A stretch of DNA of 64,000 nucleotides from Orobanche coerulescens (lineage: Eukaryota > Streptophyta > Magnoliopsida > Lamiales > Orobanchaceae): assembly GCA_033398695.1 (NCBI GenBank), contig CM065802.1, forward strand, positions 151,514,096 through 151,578,095, read 5' to 3'. The translations under genes and the position numbers were made by a program. Every line of letters starts with the position of its first letter. Position 1 is the stretch's first letter. Positions 19,600-31,738 of this stretch are shown piece after piece. The notes under the pieces were generated by a model that saw only the letters and a list, made by a program, of their open reading frames with translations, did no database searches and was not told the DNA's origin.

Positions 19600-21553
19600 T
19601 GAGCATCTACCTGGGATACCGAAGGGACTGATTCCTCCTATCTCTATTCTGGGTCTACATCTTGTTGGACATGAGGGACTAAATCCTCCTGTTGTCTCTC
19701 AGCATTTTCGGGCTCCTTAGGAGGGACTGAATCTTCCCATGGCATGGCTAGAACTTCTTCTTCTTCTTTCTTTGGAGGGACTGAATCCTCTGGTTCATTG
19801 TGAGATGCGAAGGCATGTTGGTTATAGAAGGGACTAATTCCTCCTGTAAGTTATTAGTTTCTTCTTGAGCGGGGGACTTAGGTATTTATGAGGATTGCCT
19901 AGAAGTCCCATAGCCATGGGTGGCCTAAATCTTCGCAAACTCCTTTTAGCAGGCCTCCTTGTGGCTCATACGCAGTCCTGTCTTCATGTCCGCATCGTCG
20001 CCATCAGAATCAAGGTCAAAGTGATGGCTTGGGATCTGAGTGCTTTTGTGCGAAGGTTGTTTTCCCTTTAGTTGGGCCTTTTCTTTCTCCATGTAGTATT
20101 TTACTATCAGTTCATGGAAGAAAGGATCATCCCATCTGATTAGGGCCTCAACATTATTGGTGTTAGTCACCTCCAGGGCAAAAAGTTCCTCATGCAATCC
20201 TCCCAATTGTACATGATGTCATAGCTATCAACACTGTAGTTTTTTCGAGTGTTGAACCGCTTGGTTACAACATCAATCTGGATGGCAAAAAAGGTCTGAT
20301 TAATAACTGCTGAGTGGAAGGGACTACGAACGTAGGTGGGAACCGATGTTTGGTTAGGATCCTCAATAAGTATGGAAGCCTGTTGAGCAGATGGATCCTA
20401 ACAGGGTGGGGTGCCTCATAAGGGTGGGTGCCATGTCAGAAGAGGTAGCTGTCAGCTCTGAAAGGGCAGCGGATTTACCAATTTCTTCCAACTTGAGAAC
20501 ACCTGGTCGTCCATCTTAGCCACGGATGGCTTGGGAAATGCTGTGAGAATAGCTGGTGTCTCTTTCACAGACTCCTTCTTGGGATTCTTCCGCTTTTTCT
20601 CGACAGCTATAGGTGAGCTGCTGTCAGGAATCACTCTCTTCTTACTTGCTGGCTTCTTCTTCTTTTCACTATCTCCAGCCTTGACCCTGGTGGAATGGCC
20701 ACTTACGTCGCGTGGGTCACTTGACATGGGCATGGAGTTAGCATCTGACCAGTGCTCGATTAGGCATGGATTTATTATACAGCATGGGCGTCGATCCTCC
20801 CAAGAACTTTCTTGCCAGAATCTTATTTGCAGAATATGGTTGCTGGATTCCACAAATGGTGAGGATAAATTTGAGCACAAGGCCGAATGAATTCCTGGTG
20901 GTCTCAAATTTTGCAGCCTCTTCCGTAGGCATTATTGTACGATCTGGCACCAGTTGTCTTTTGACAAGCTCATAATATCTATCATTATCCGGAAGTAGAG
21001 GCTCATGTACATCTCGAAGTCTCCTGTCCAGTTTTCAGCAACCCAACAACATAATTCGTGTAAGTAGAAGTACAAAAGAGCAACATTTTTATTATGATAT
21101 GATGGATGAGGATTCTCGGCATCTGGGTTTTCAGTGAACAGTTTCCAGTAAGCGTTGATGTGTTCATCCCCATGCATTTCCAGGTTATCTAGAGTGAGGC
21201 CATGTTAGGGAAGTTTGAACAGTTTCTCCACAAGTTCCTTATCAATGTATACCTCATTTTCCTGCACAATATTCATGATTGCAGTTAGAGGAGTACATTT
21301 CTTCTCAGATTCATAACTAAACTCAACAAGCAAGTAGAATTATTCGATGATAGATTCGTCATAATTCTCAGGGTGAAGACTTCCAAGCCTGTACAAATCC
21401 TGTTGTTTTATGCGGGTACAACTATGTTCATCTCGATCATGTCCTCAAATTCGGACAGCACAAGCTCTTGGAGCACGGATCTAGCCCTTCCATCAATGAT
21501 GGATTCCTTCTTCTTCAGATAGAGGGAGAGGAGATGTATGAGATGAAGTCATT
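19600..21553 (-). pseudogene. SIRE-2 env-like region, copy B (degenerate)
   Basis: Read on the minus strand from a start near 21553. N-terminal KKKESIIDGRARSV parallels SIRE-1 KKTANIIDGRIFSRSV. The 20930-21180 part carries YLHELCCWVAENWTGDFEMY, parallel to SIRE-1 YLHDFCCRIIENRTGAFEMC. Then KKPASKKRVIPDSS (20600s), ALIRWDDPFFHELI and SDGDDADMKTGLRMSHKEAC (about 19950-20160) follow. After that come about five acidic VPP repeats at 19620-19860, encoded by reiterated GAGGGACTGATTCCTCC-like units. It is broken by stops and frameshifts. It has its own TATA box, like SIRE-1. Confidence 0.72.
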
Positions 21554-21679
21554 TTCAAATTTAGAAGAATAGGATAGAAAGAAAGGAATTCGCAGAAAAT
21601 TCTTAAATGTTTAAACTGTATGCTCTAGGCTCATACTATTGCAAAAGGAAGTCAAGAGCCTTTAGGTCAGCACACTAGT

Positions 21680-21688
21680 CCTTTTATA
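21680..21688 (-). promoter_or_regulatory. TATA box upstream of the SIRE-2 env-like gene
   Basis: Minus-strand TATAAAAGG followed by ACTAG, about 130 bp upstream of the env-like start. The same TATAAAAGGACT block lies at the matching place in SIRE-1 (31730-31738), so it has been conserved between diverged copies. Confidence 0.6.
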
Positions 21689-22192
21689 GGTACTTAGAGG
21701 CTTGGTTACAGTGACCAGTCATATTTAAGAGATGGGAACGGTTTTTTCATAAACGTACATGATGAATCCGGACGTAACTTGTACGTCTTATCCATCAATT
21801 TTGAATTTAATGCCGATCCCATCTCTAACACGTTACAACCATCATTAACTCACATTCAGGGGGTTTGAATCATTTTAAAATCGCAGGTTTTAAGACTTTA
21901 AAGTCCAGGTTTCATTTCAATGTTAAATGAGCTTTCGTTTTAAATTCAGACAGAATGTGTGGACTGGATACAATTTTGAAATGGTTAAGTATGTGGAATT
22001 GGATACGTTAAAATATTAATTGGATTCGCTAGTACATATGTTGTATCCTCGAAAATACAGCATTCTCCCTTAATTGGTACATACATGATTCAATTCTTAC
22101 TGCAATTGGTGATTAATACTATACTCAAGAGTCCTAAAATGTCCCCCCTTGATTAATGCAGTCTACAGTTGTAGAAAGGTAATTGTACCCTC
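21689..22192 (-). other. SIRE-2 spacer between pol and the env-like gene
   Basis: No coding frame. It corresponds to SIRE-1 31740-32220, and includes CAGCATTCTCCCTTAATT and GTCCCCCCTTGATTAATG, eroded forms of the GGGGGAA tracts seen in SIRE-1. The spacer is cut at 22192 by Copia-B and resumes at 43906. Confidence 0.6.
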
Positions 22193-24091
22193 TGTTAGGA
22201 AATATGCCCTCGAATGCCACTCAGAGGATGTATGAGAGAGGGCATTGTACTTGTTATTATGTAAATTCTTATCAGAAGGCAATTGTTTGTTTCATTATAT
22301 ACTGGAAGCCACTGACATTCCTGACTGGTAAATATATATAGAGAAACTAGTCCATATATTTGAGAGATAACATTCCAATCCTTATTAGATAAGGGAATCG
22401 GCACTGATAAAGTTTATGGCTCAAATACTTAATCGTTCGCAAGTCGATGAAACTTAACCGGGCGTTGAGTTTGTGTGAAGACTTGTATGGCGTGTTATGT
22501 GACTTGGAGAGTGCCTGTCGTCACTAATGGTTAGTGGGAGCACATGTTGTAGGTATGCTAATGGGATTAGTATATGCGAACCGACTCACCCTCGATTCTT
22601 CACACAGATTTCACTCTGGGAGAGTCAATGACGGAATGGAAAGGTTGTGATAGGTATTCATGAACTTTTGACTTGAGGATTTAGTTGGGATGTGCTTGTG
22701 ATGTTATGATTTTCACTAGAGTAGTTTGATCCAGAAAACTGAGAGGTGGGGGTCAACCTCAACGTGCGTCTTGACGGACAAAGTGCAGGTTCTACTAAAT
22801 ACCGAGATAGGATTCTTTCTCCTATAAGTGAACAGGTATATGTCCTATGTGGTTATTGGCATATGAGATCATAAGTATTTGGATAAAGCATTGGATCTAG
22901 TAGTATTGGATACACGAGAGCTCTGTGATCTCGATTTGCATTAACTCGAACACAGCATCAAGTACAGATAATGTTTGACTGATCGTGACCCTATAACTTG
23001 ATCGGGACGTTTGAAATAAGGGTTTATACATTTACTACTATTCATGATAGAATGGTTTTTAAATGATCCCTATCATTCGTTCTCAGTAAGGTTACAGTAT
23101 AGGTTGCGGGCTGGCTAGGTTGTGCTATAACTCATTGGTTCATCCCATTGCTTACTGAGACGAACCTACCGAGTCGCGTATTAGGGAGACGACGGAATAA
23201 TATGAACTGGATCTCTTATTGTGAATTTTAGACATTGGATTTCTTATTTAATATATTGGATAAATTAAATTGGTCTGGTGATTTAAATAAATTAATGGGT
23301 AATTAATTTAATTCATGAATTATTATTTCTTGGATAAATAATATCTTAATTTAATTGATTAATTAGATTAATCAATAGTATTAATTTTAGTTGAGACAAA
23401 CCAAGATGTATCAGTCGGACTGGATACATGACGGTACGTTTCATGGACCGAACCGAAATGAATCCTTCTCAATCTGTAGGCAGCCCCCTTCATTGTTGTT
23501 TACTTGGTGTTGACTGTCTCCTCATATTTGCATGTGTTGAGGAGGTTTCGTAACACTTGGGGACAAATGGGGTGATAAGATGAGATCTTTTCATATTCAC
23601 TCTTAGGTGGGAGTTTTGTATTTTTGCGTCGATTTGTATTGTGAGAAGAAAATCGATCATTGCAAGAGAGTCGGGCAGAGGGAGAGTTCATCTTCATATT
23701 CTTTCATTCTTAGAGAGAGAAAGAAGATGAAGATCAAAAGCTTATATCACTTAAAGTGATAAAAACTTAAGATATCATTTTCCTACTATTATTTTCTAGC
23801 CGTATCCTTGGAGGATAATTGAATAGTCCTTGTTCCGATCATCTCCTGGTGGTGGCTAGTAGAAACGCGATGCTTTCGGAGTTTGGATCATCGAGGACTT
23901 ATCAAATCGGATTTGCAGTCACCGGATTCAACTCAAATATTCAATCAAAGGACTGCAAGGGTATGTTTTCATATCTCTACTCTTTTCCTTTTATATTCGT
24001 ATCTACATTGCATGATCGGTCCTCTTTAGGAGTTCGGTAAAATTCATTTTTGCTTCCGCTGCACCTTCATTTTAGGCATCGAATCACAACA
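22193..24091 (+). repeat. Copia-B 5' LTR
   Basis: Begins TGTTAGGAAATATGCCCTCG and ends CGAATCACAACA. It aligns throughout with 41882-43905 and 15606-17569 but with many substitutions and small indels. A primer-site-like GTGGCACCGAGTGAGG follows directly (24092-24107); I cannot match it to a tRNA with confidence. Confidence 0.9.
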
Positions 24092-25661
24092 GTGGCACCG
24101 AGTGAGGTCTTGCAATCGTATATACGATATTTAGCATTTGGAATGCTTGATTGGATGTTTTTATGATTTAGAATCATAATTGTTTTAATCATTACTTTTT
24201 AGTTGTTCATCTAAAAATTATTTTTCATGATTTTATGTTACAATATAAAACTATTTTTCTTTTGAAAAATGATTTAAATTTGTACCATAAAGATTAGAAA
24301 AAATATTATTTTTGGATTCGGGATGAAAAGACGAGCCAGAAAAGTGGTCGGACCCAGCAGCTCGGGGCTGCCGGGAGATAGTCGGTCGCTGTCGTGCTGT
24401 CCACTTTTGTGAAGGACCACGGTCTAACATCCAGACCGCGTGACAGTGGCTGCGGGCTTGGCCCGAGCCTTCTGTTTTCGACTCTGAGAATTAAATTAGA
24501 TTTAATTTGACTAAGTTATAATTATGGTGATTATTCTTAAGATAATTAATTTAATAAAATATTTTTCTCGTCTGAAACAAGTTAAAATTAACAGTTGTGT
24601 GAATTAATTGGATAAATAATTATGGATGGATTAGTTTTATGTTTATTAGACCAATATTTAGTTTAATTATTTATACCATTAATTTTAATTGATTATTGCA
24701 TTATTATTTGAATGGTGATGTAGTTCGTGGACCTAGTTTTTGAATCGTTTGTTTTTATTCGATTGGGTTGTAAAGGTCGTTTTGGTCATATTTATTTTAC
24801 TAGAAAATTATTATATAGGATGGAATTTTCAATGTAAAATTTATATGTAATGACGAAGACCGGAGGAAGATCCATTCGAGAGGACGAAGATTCAAGACTC
24901 AAGACATGTAATTAGATTACGATATTTTATGTTATAGGAACGGTCCATGAATTGCATTATGATAGCAACTAGGTTTTTAATGTTTTATTCATATGGTATG
25001 AATGTCGAAAAACGCGTTTAAATGAATTAATTTACAAAGTGTAACATTAATAGCGAAAATTCTCCCACGCCAAAATATTAAGTTTAAAAGGTTTCAAGAT
25101 TTTCCTTCCCTCCATTGAGCTCTCGGAAAATTGAAACCCAAATCGGATGTTCTACGCTTCCGAGTTTCTGGGTAGTCATTCGGGGAGGGTCGATAAATTT
25201 CGAAAGTGCATTTGATGCAGTTGGAGTAAATTTCATCCATAGAAACCTGTTCGATTGTCAGATAAGATTCAATTGTGAAACTAATCAGCATCGATGGTAT
25301 AAACTTGACTTGTTCACGACCTATAGAAATGGTATAGGTTGAGGGAGTGAACAAGGGGAAAAAGAAGATCGAATCATCCATTACATGGGTTGGTGTTGGA
25401 CACCACTTTATGAAAATTAATAGACCAGAAACCTGTTCGGTTGCCCTCTATTAGAATTTATAAAGAACTCAATCACCACTATGAAATAAAGCGAACAAAT
25501 ACTTCCGGATTTCACAAGGGAGTGTGTTATTCCGATAAAAGTAGTGGTACCAAGGGTAAATGAATAGAAAAATCCTTAATTCTAAACTCAGATCATAATC
25601 AAATGAGTCACTAATCAATCTGTCACACTTAATGCAGACAAAGAAAATATCAACTCTCATA
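24092..25661 (+). other. Copia-B untranslated leader with a GC-rich structured island
   Basis: About 1.5 kb of AT-rich sequence with no convincing coding frame. A GC-rich island at 24340-24438 stands out. AAAAGTGG (24340-24347) pairs with CCACTTTT (24401-24408) around an inner GCAGC-5-GCTGC stem (24357-24371). A second stem, CGGTCT-7-AGACCG, lies at 24420-24438. The leader ends just before the gag ATG. Confidence 0.65.
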
Positions 25662-26208
25662 ATGACAATGAACCCACTTGCAATTCAACTCGAGAAGAAG
25701 AAATTAACCAGACCAAACTTTGTGGACTGGCTCCACAATCTGATGATTGTCCTCAATATGGAGGCATTGGGATACGACTTGGAGGCAGACATTATGGCAG
25801 CTCCAGTGCGGATAGGGGCCAGTCAGGAAGATGTTGAAAACCATGAAAAGTGGGTTAAGAATGACATTAGAGTCCGTGTCTATATGATGGTCTCTATGTC
25901 TAATGAGATTCATAGATCTCATGAGAAAATGACTTATGCTAGGTAGATTTTATCTCACCTAACCGAGATTTATGGTGATCACAATCGAACTGCTAGATAT
26001 GAGATATCTAAGCAGCTCTCCGGTGCCAGTATGAAGGGAGGTGAGAAATTCGGGGAGCACGTCCTCAAAATGATCTCTATGATCGAGAGATTGAAGGCTC
26101 TTGATTTTAGGATGCATGTTTCTCTCCAAACTAACCTTATCCTACAATCTCTTTTTGATTCCTTCTCTCAGTTTGTTATGAAAATTGAAATGAAATTGCT
26201 TGCAATTT
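25662..26208 (+). pseudogene. gag: Copia-B Gag, capsid part
   Basis: Starts MTMNPLAIQLEKKKLTRPNF, followed by VDWLHNLMIVLN, the N-terminal block of Tork-type Gags. A stop codon TAG at 25944-25946 interrupts just after MTYAR. The same frame then continues LSHLTEIYGDHNRTARYEIS and HVLKMISMIERLKAL, the conserved UBN2-like Gag region. A frame change near 26190 leads to the zinc-knuckle segment. An upstream ATG at 25632 is in frame, but the protein family begins at the later ATG. It would form the particle shell. Confidence 0.82.
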
Positions 26209-26841
26209 AGCAGGGTTGATGAACAAACTTGTAACCACTCAGTCTCAGATGAAGACTATGTAGGTGAAGGGATCCGCCCTTGTGATTTCTTCTGGATCTC
26301 GGAAGTCCAAGAACAAAAAGAAAAGACCAAGAAGCAGATGGGCTCACAAAGTAAGGCTTTAAAGGGAAAGGACAAGTCCCTGTTGGTTCCTAAGAGCAAG
26401 AAGGTGAAGACAGACGCATGTCTCAAATGCGGTGAGTTGGGACACATGGCAAGAGATTGTCCGATCCTTCATGGCGCTTCATGTACGGAACTTTTAGTTT
26501 TGGAAATGAATTGTTCTGCTACTGTATTTTCTACTTTTTGGATATTAGATTCACATGCTAGTTCTCACATTTGTACCATGAATCTGGATCTAGAACAAAA
26601 CAGGAAGCTTGGAGATGGGGAAGTGATGATTACTGTCGGAAGCGGGCATGGTGTCGCAGCAACTGATATAAGATCACTTCTTTTAGATTTAGAATCCAAC
26701 TTTATTTTAACGTTAGATGATGTACTTGTTTTATCGAAGGGGCATAAAAATATTGTATCTATTACGGTCATGTATCGGAAAGGCTTATCATTTTTATTTG
26801 TAATAGTACTTGCAAATTTATTTTGGAAATAAATTAGTAGG
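26209..26841 (+). pseudogene. Copia-B Gag zinc knuckle and protease
   Basis: CLKCGELGHMARDCP is a complete CCHC nucleic-acid-binding knuckle. It is preceded by a Lys-rich stretch (KEKTKKQMGSQSKALKGKDK) and followed by FWILDSHASSHIC, the Copia protease site. The usual D-T/S-G reads D-S-H, so the catalytic Asp remains but the Gly is lost. The frame ends at 26832. SIRE-1 then interrupts, and the polyprotein resumes at about 39169 with a stretch ending LDGLYHLNLSNKV. Confidence 0.8.
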
Positions 26842-26846
26842 CACTG

Positions 26847-28003
26847 TGTTGGCCACTAAGTATACTGGATACAGTTTGGGAAATAGTTTAAACAACAAAC
26901 TGTATGGATTTTAAATCTGAGTGCGTAGCGGAAGTCTTGGATATAGTAGGTTGATGTGGATACATCAACTAAATGTATAGAGTATACTTAATTAATCACA
27001 GTAATTAAAACAGTAAAGGCTGAATGTAAATCACACAGTAATTAAAGTGGTTCGAGGTAAACCCCTCTACGTCCATTGGTCCTCCACACAGGAGTAAAAA
27101 GTTTATTATAATTACTACGTACACAACTACGTAATTATAACAACACACACAATCAATATATCGTTCACACAGATTGATATAAAGATCTTAGCTTCAACCG
27201 TTCACACAGATTGGTTTTGAGCTAATGCTTTGACTTGCTTCTTCACACACAGTTCTGAAGCTTCGTCTTCTTCAATGCAAATCCTTCACACATAGTTCCG
27301 GAGAAGCATAGATTGTTCAGTCCACACAGGGCTGTTTGTTCAAAGTATAGAACAGATGGTGAACAACAACTTTGACTTTAAGAGCTTTCAGCTGATGAAG
27401 TATTGTTCAGAATGATGAGCACTGTATATCTCTTTTGATCTGAGTTGCAGTAAGCTTTGGAGATATGTTTTGCTCTGATAATAATTTCGATAGCTTGGGT
27501 TTTTGGTAACTGATCTTCAATGCCTTCATAAGATATATATAGTCTTTGAAATATATATCCGTTGAGATGTATCCGTTTGAGTGAGATTTCGTTCCAACGA
27601 GATTATGACACGATCCGGATTTAGCGGGATTTGAAGATCTGTTGACTGACAGTATTTAAATACTTTATTCTTGAGTATTTAAATACTTCTTTATTCAACG
27701 GGACTTGACTTCTGGAGATTCCTTATTTGTCCTGTTGTGAGCTGTATGGAAGATAATTGTATTTGAGTTTCGAGACAGTTTCCATACTTGGTATTTTATA
27801 AGACTTCTTGATGTACTGAAGGGCTTCACAATATGCTGATTCGAGGCAGGTCTTCGATACAGGATAATGCCTCAATGCTTCGATACAGTTTCCTTTACTG
27901 TATGCGGATTGGCATATATGTCAAAACCTCTTTATCAAATACCATTCGATACAGGGATTGGATATCCCGGCTGTTTCGATACAGGGTTCTTGTTTTCCCA
28001 ACA
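26847..28003 (-). repeat. SIRE-1 3' LTR
   Basis: Equal in length to the 5' LTR at 38007. In element orientation its first 160 bp hold four CTGTATCGAA units (plus strand TTCGATACAG near 27857, 27879, 27946 and 27976). The far half carries about six TTCACACAG-like units (about 27080-27335). No coding content. Confidence 0.95.
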
Positions 28004-28018
28004 ATTTCCCCCTTTTTT
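28004..28018 (-). other. SIRE-1 polypurine tract
   Basis: Minus-strand AAAAAAGGGGGAAAT abuts the 3' LTR. This is the expected priming site for plus-strand DNA synthesis. Confidence 0.85.
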
Positions 28019-28491
28019 ACAATTTGCCAAGACTTACTTTCTTAACTTTTCAAGTTTTCTTGATGATGCCAAAACCTTCTTCATGAAGCGATCTTCTTTT
28101 GATGTCTTCTGGCAGATTTCTTGGTCTTTCGTCAAAAGGTCTGTCTTAGTCTAAATGATGAACTGCTCGCAGGCAAGTTCGATACAGTTAAGGATTTTTA
28201 CAACTTAAGCTTATGATTGGCGCGTAGACACAATCTTTCAAAGTATTCTAAGTTTACAACTGAAATCGTGAACTGTTCGTAGACTAGTTCGTACAGATTT
28301 ATTTTCAATCAAGTTACCTAACTTGAGTTTGTTTATCAAACAATTTAAGTAATCATACATCAACACAGTAGATTACGAGTTGTAATCTTTCAAGACAAAC
28401 AAACACTTTTATTGATATTCAAAATAAATTGAGTACATGGTTTGCTGTTTCAAAGGAGAAATTAGAAAGACAAAAATAATATACAAGGATT

Positions 28492-31400
28492 TCAGCTCCT
28501 ATAGTGATCTGCATGTCTCCATGGCTTTCTCCCTGGATCATTCTCGGTACCACGCCACCAGTTTTGTAAGGAATCATTGCCTCGATCCTGGTATATAGCT
28601 CTTCCTTCATATGATAGATCAAAGGCAAGAATCCAGTCTTCTGGATGGGTGATCTGATCTCCTCTTTTGTGTTTGCTCTTCATATCAAGCTGGAGAGGGA
28701 GTTTTCCATCTTCTAGCATCCTCGTGAATTTCTCTGCGGCCTCCGCTAAAGTCTTATAGCTCTTGAAGATGGCGGATTCCCTGACGAGTTTTGCGAAGTA
28801 TCTCATCAGTTCGTTTTTCCTCCATTGCTTCACTTCATCGGCAGTAGGGTTGCGGTTGGTCGGCAGGCGAATGTCAGAAGGTCTCTGGATAAGAGTTTGC
28901 CAAGGGACATTTGGATCATGAAATTCAGGTCGGGAGCCTGAAATCCTAAAACTTTGGGATGAAGGGGCTAGCTTGTTTAACTCGGAAGTGATGCTGTCTT
29001 GAGCGGCCTCGAATTCCCTTTCTTGCTGTATCCTGATTCTCCTAGCAGCTTCTCTTGCCTCTTCCCCCTTTTTGGCTTCATCAAGACTTTTTAGGATTTC
29101 TAGTGCAGCATCCTGTTTTGTCTCGATGTTAGTCATTCTGTCCACAAGGGAGGAAAGCGTTTGCGACATATCCTTAATGCATTTGTCATGGGCGCGCAGT
29201 TGAGAGCTGTTTTCAATCATGGCACATGCGGTCTTGGCTTCAGCTATTCGTGTTTTTGTTGCTTCTTCCTTCAGGAGTTGCTCCTGCTTGTCTTCCATGA
29301 TTTTCAAAGCTTGCTTGAAAACTTCTGGCAGAAGAATGAATGCTTCGACAACATGCGATACTTCATGTTGGAGAGTGGTCATTTCCTCCACAGCAGAAGT
29401 ATGCACCCAATTTAATGCTTTCTCAATGGAAGACAGAGCATTCACTGCATCCTGGATGAATATAGTTTGAAGACCAAGTGCGCGCAGGCGCTCTTTCCTA
29501 GTGGCAGAAATTGGAGAATCTGGTTGAGCAAAGTCTTCAGAGTTGTTCAACCTCCTTACGTTCACGGTTGGGCGTGAAGTAAGTTGGACATCCTCAGGTT
29601 CGATACCGTCCTCGGATTCCACGGTTGAAGGGGCGGGAGCGGTGGTTGCCCGGCGACAAAGGTTGAGTGGCTTCCTGTTGCGAATTTTCTTCAGTAGACA
29701 TGGATACAGGGGGGACTGAATCCTCCTATTGCCTTTCAGGTACAACTTCTTCGATGGCAGCAGGCTCAGGTGCCTGTTCCAAAATTGCTTCAGCTTCCTC
29801 GACTGGAGGGACTGATTCCTCTTCGTCGGGAATGTTCTCATGCTGTGGCGAAGGGGGATTGTTCTGGGTTGATGGCCCTTCGTCGCCTTTGGGTGGAGAG
29901 GCGTCTCTAGCTTCAGCCTCTTCACGACTCATCCTCAGACCTGCTTGAAAAGCGTCGTCATCGTCGTCTGAGTCATGGTCATCGTCTTTTGGATTTGCGG
30001 GAGAGTCCTCTGACTTGTCCTTTCCTTTCCTTCTAGCATCAGATTTCTGCATCAGATGGCTTTCAATCAGCTCCTTGCAGAAGGCATTTTCCCATTGGAT
30101 CAGGGCTTCAATCTCCATTGAGTCCATCACTTCTGAGACAAATCTTTCTTCTTGGCTCCAATCGCTCCAGTTGTACAATGTTTCGTACGGAGCTAGCCTG
30201 TAGACTTTCCATGTGAGAAATCTTTCGTAAGCCTGTTCAATTTAAACAGAAATAAGGGTCTTATGAATGATGGAGTCGGGGGAGGGACTACGCACAACGT
30301 TTGGAGACGCTGTCGCGAGGGATTCCTGTACAGGTATGGGATCCTGTATGGAAGTGGGACTCCTTACAGGGGATGGTGCCCTGAAGGAAGATGGATCCTG
30401 TACGGGTGTGGGATCCCGCAGAGGAGAAGTAGCTGTTGGCTCCAAATGGGCAGCCGACTCGCTAAAGTCTTGTTCGTTGGCAGATGTCTCATTATGCGTC
30501 CTAGCCGCTAAAGGCTCAGGATCTACTGTCGATACAGTAGGAGACACCTCTTCCACAGGGGTTGGGCCCTGGGGTTCTTCGTCAGTGGGTTGAGCCACGG
30601 GGGAGACTTCTTCGGAGGGCTTGGCAGTTTTGACTTTCGAAAGCCTCCTAAGTCTCTTCTTGGGCTTCTCACCAGCAGTGGGTTTCTTGCTGTGAGATCT
30701 CTTTCTTTTCTTTAAAGATTCCACTTCCTGGAACTTCAAGGATTCATCTCGTGGATTGGCGGAAACTGGCATACTTGCAGTTTTTGGATGGTTGCAGACC
30801 ATCGGGGTTTGATTATACGCAGTAGGCTTGACGCCTCCTAGGTATATCCTAGGGTTATTCTTCTTAGCATCGGCGGATTGCGACAGTCCGCATTTTGTCA
30901 GGATATGGTTTAACATCAAGCCAAAGGATCTCTTCTGGGTGGCCGGTTTGCACACCTCCTCTTGCAAGCATTTCAGAATTATTTGGCACCAATTGACCTT
31001 TTCACAGGTCAGAATAGCCACCATCATCCTGAACCTCAGGTTGGTACACATTTCGAACGCACCGGTTCGATTCTCAATTATTCTGCAGCAAAAATCATGA
31101 AGATATACATATGGGAGACAAAAATTTTTCTTGTGACATGTAGTCTGAACCATGTCAACAACTTTGGAGCCTGTGAATAGTCCATAGAATTTAGTGATCA
31201 GCTCTTGAGACCCGAATGTCTCAAGTTGTTCCATAGTCAGGCCATCAGCGGGTAGCCTGTAGATGTTCTGGAGCAGATCGTTATTAATACAGATCTCAAC
31301 TCCCTGGATTGAAGCGGTGATGTCGGCTACATGACCTCCTTGGGCCAATGACAGAAAACGTACGGCGGCGTTGAGGTAGAATTCCTCAACCAGATGTGCA

Positions 31401-31594
31401 TCGTACTTATCAGTAGTCTGACTTCCAAAGCGATAAAGGCCTTGTTGACGAAGTCGAGTTATGATGTACTCCATGGGTTCTACGTCGTTGGTTTCAGACA
31501 GAATGCGCTCAATGATAACAGATCTTGAAAAGATCCGGCCATCAATGATGTTAGCAGTTTTCTTCAGAGCAGGAGAAGAGGTTTGTCCAGCCAT
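28492..31594 (-). CDS. SIRE-1 env-like accessory gene (one stop, one frameshift)
   Basis: The frame opens at 31594 (MAGQTSSPALKKTANIIDGR) and runs 450 codons to a TAA at 30242-30244. The same frame continues across it with EQAYERFLTWKVYRL to 29726, and a frame change near 29700 leads to a 3' frame ending at 28492. That makes about 1030 codons in all. The N-terminal 270 residues are globular and match what is annotated in plants as 'envelope-like' or putative plant transposon protein (from memory). A basic KKRKRSHSKK segment and a Pro/Ser/Thr-rich linker follow. Then come an Asp run before GLRMSREEAE, acidic VPP motifs, and coiled-coil helices at about 29500-29050. I see no clear signal peptide and no fusion peptide. 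Role unknown; membrane or intracellular location is not resolved. Confidence 0.8.
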
Positions 31595-31729
31595 TGATGA
31601 TTACTTAAGAAAAAGTGCAAGAAAATAATCGAAATATGCAGTAAGATGCAGAAAAGTATGTAGGCTGTTTTTGCTTGAGAACTCTTGAATTTGCAGAAAG
31701 CGTAAAGAGTCTATAATGGCATATTCAGT

Positions 31730-31738
31730 CCTTTTATA
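31730..31738 (-). promoter_or_regulatory. TATA box upstream of the SIRE-1 env-like gene
   Basis: Minus-strand TATAAAAGG followed by ACTG, about 140 bp before the ATG at 31594 and far inside the element. The matching box in SIRE-2 (21680-21688) supports a dedicated promoter. Confidence 0.62.

Noticed and set aside
24092..25661. Host gene in the Copia-B leader (95-codon ORF at 25094-25381, minus)
   Set aside because: There is no domain or splice support, and its position inside a retrotransposon leader explains the open frame as chance.
28492..31594. True viral envelope glycoprotein
   Set aside because: I see no N-terminal signal peptide, fusion peptide or clear cysteine-rich ectodomain. 'Env-like' is kept only as a positional family name.
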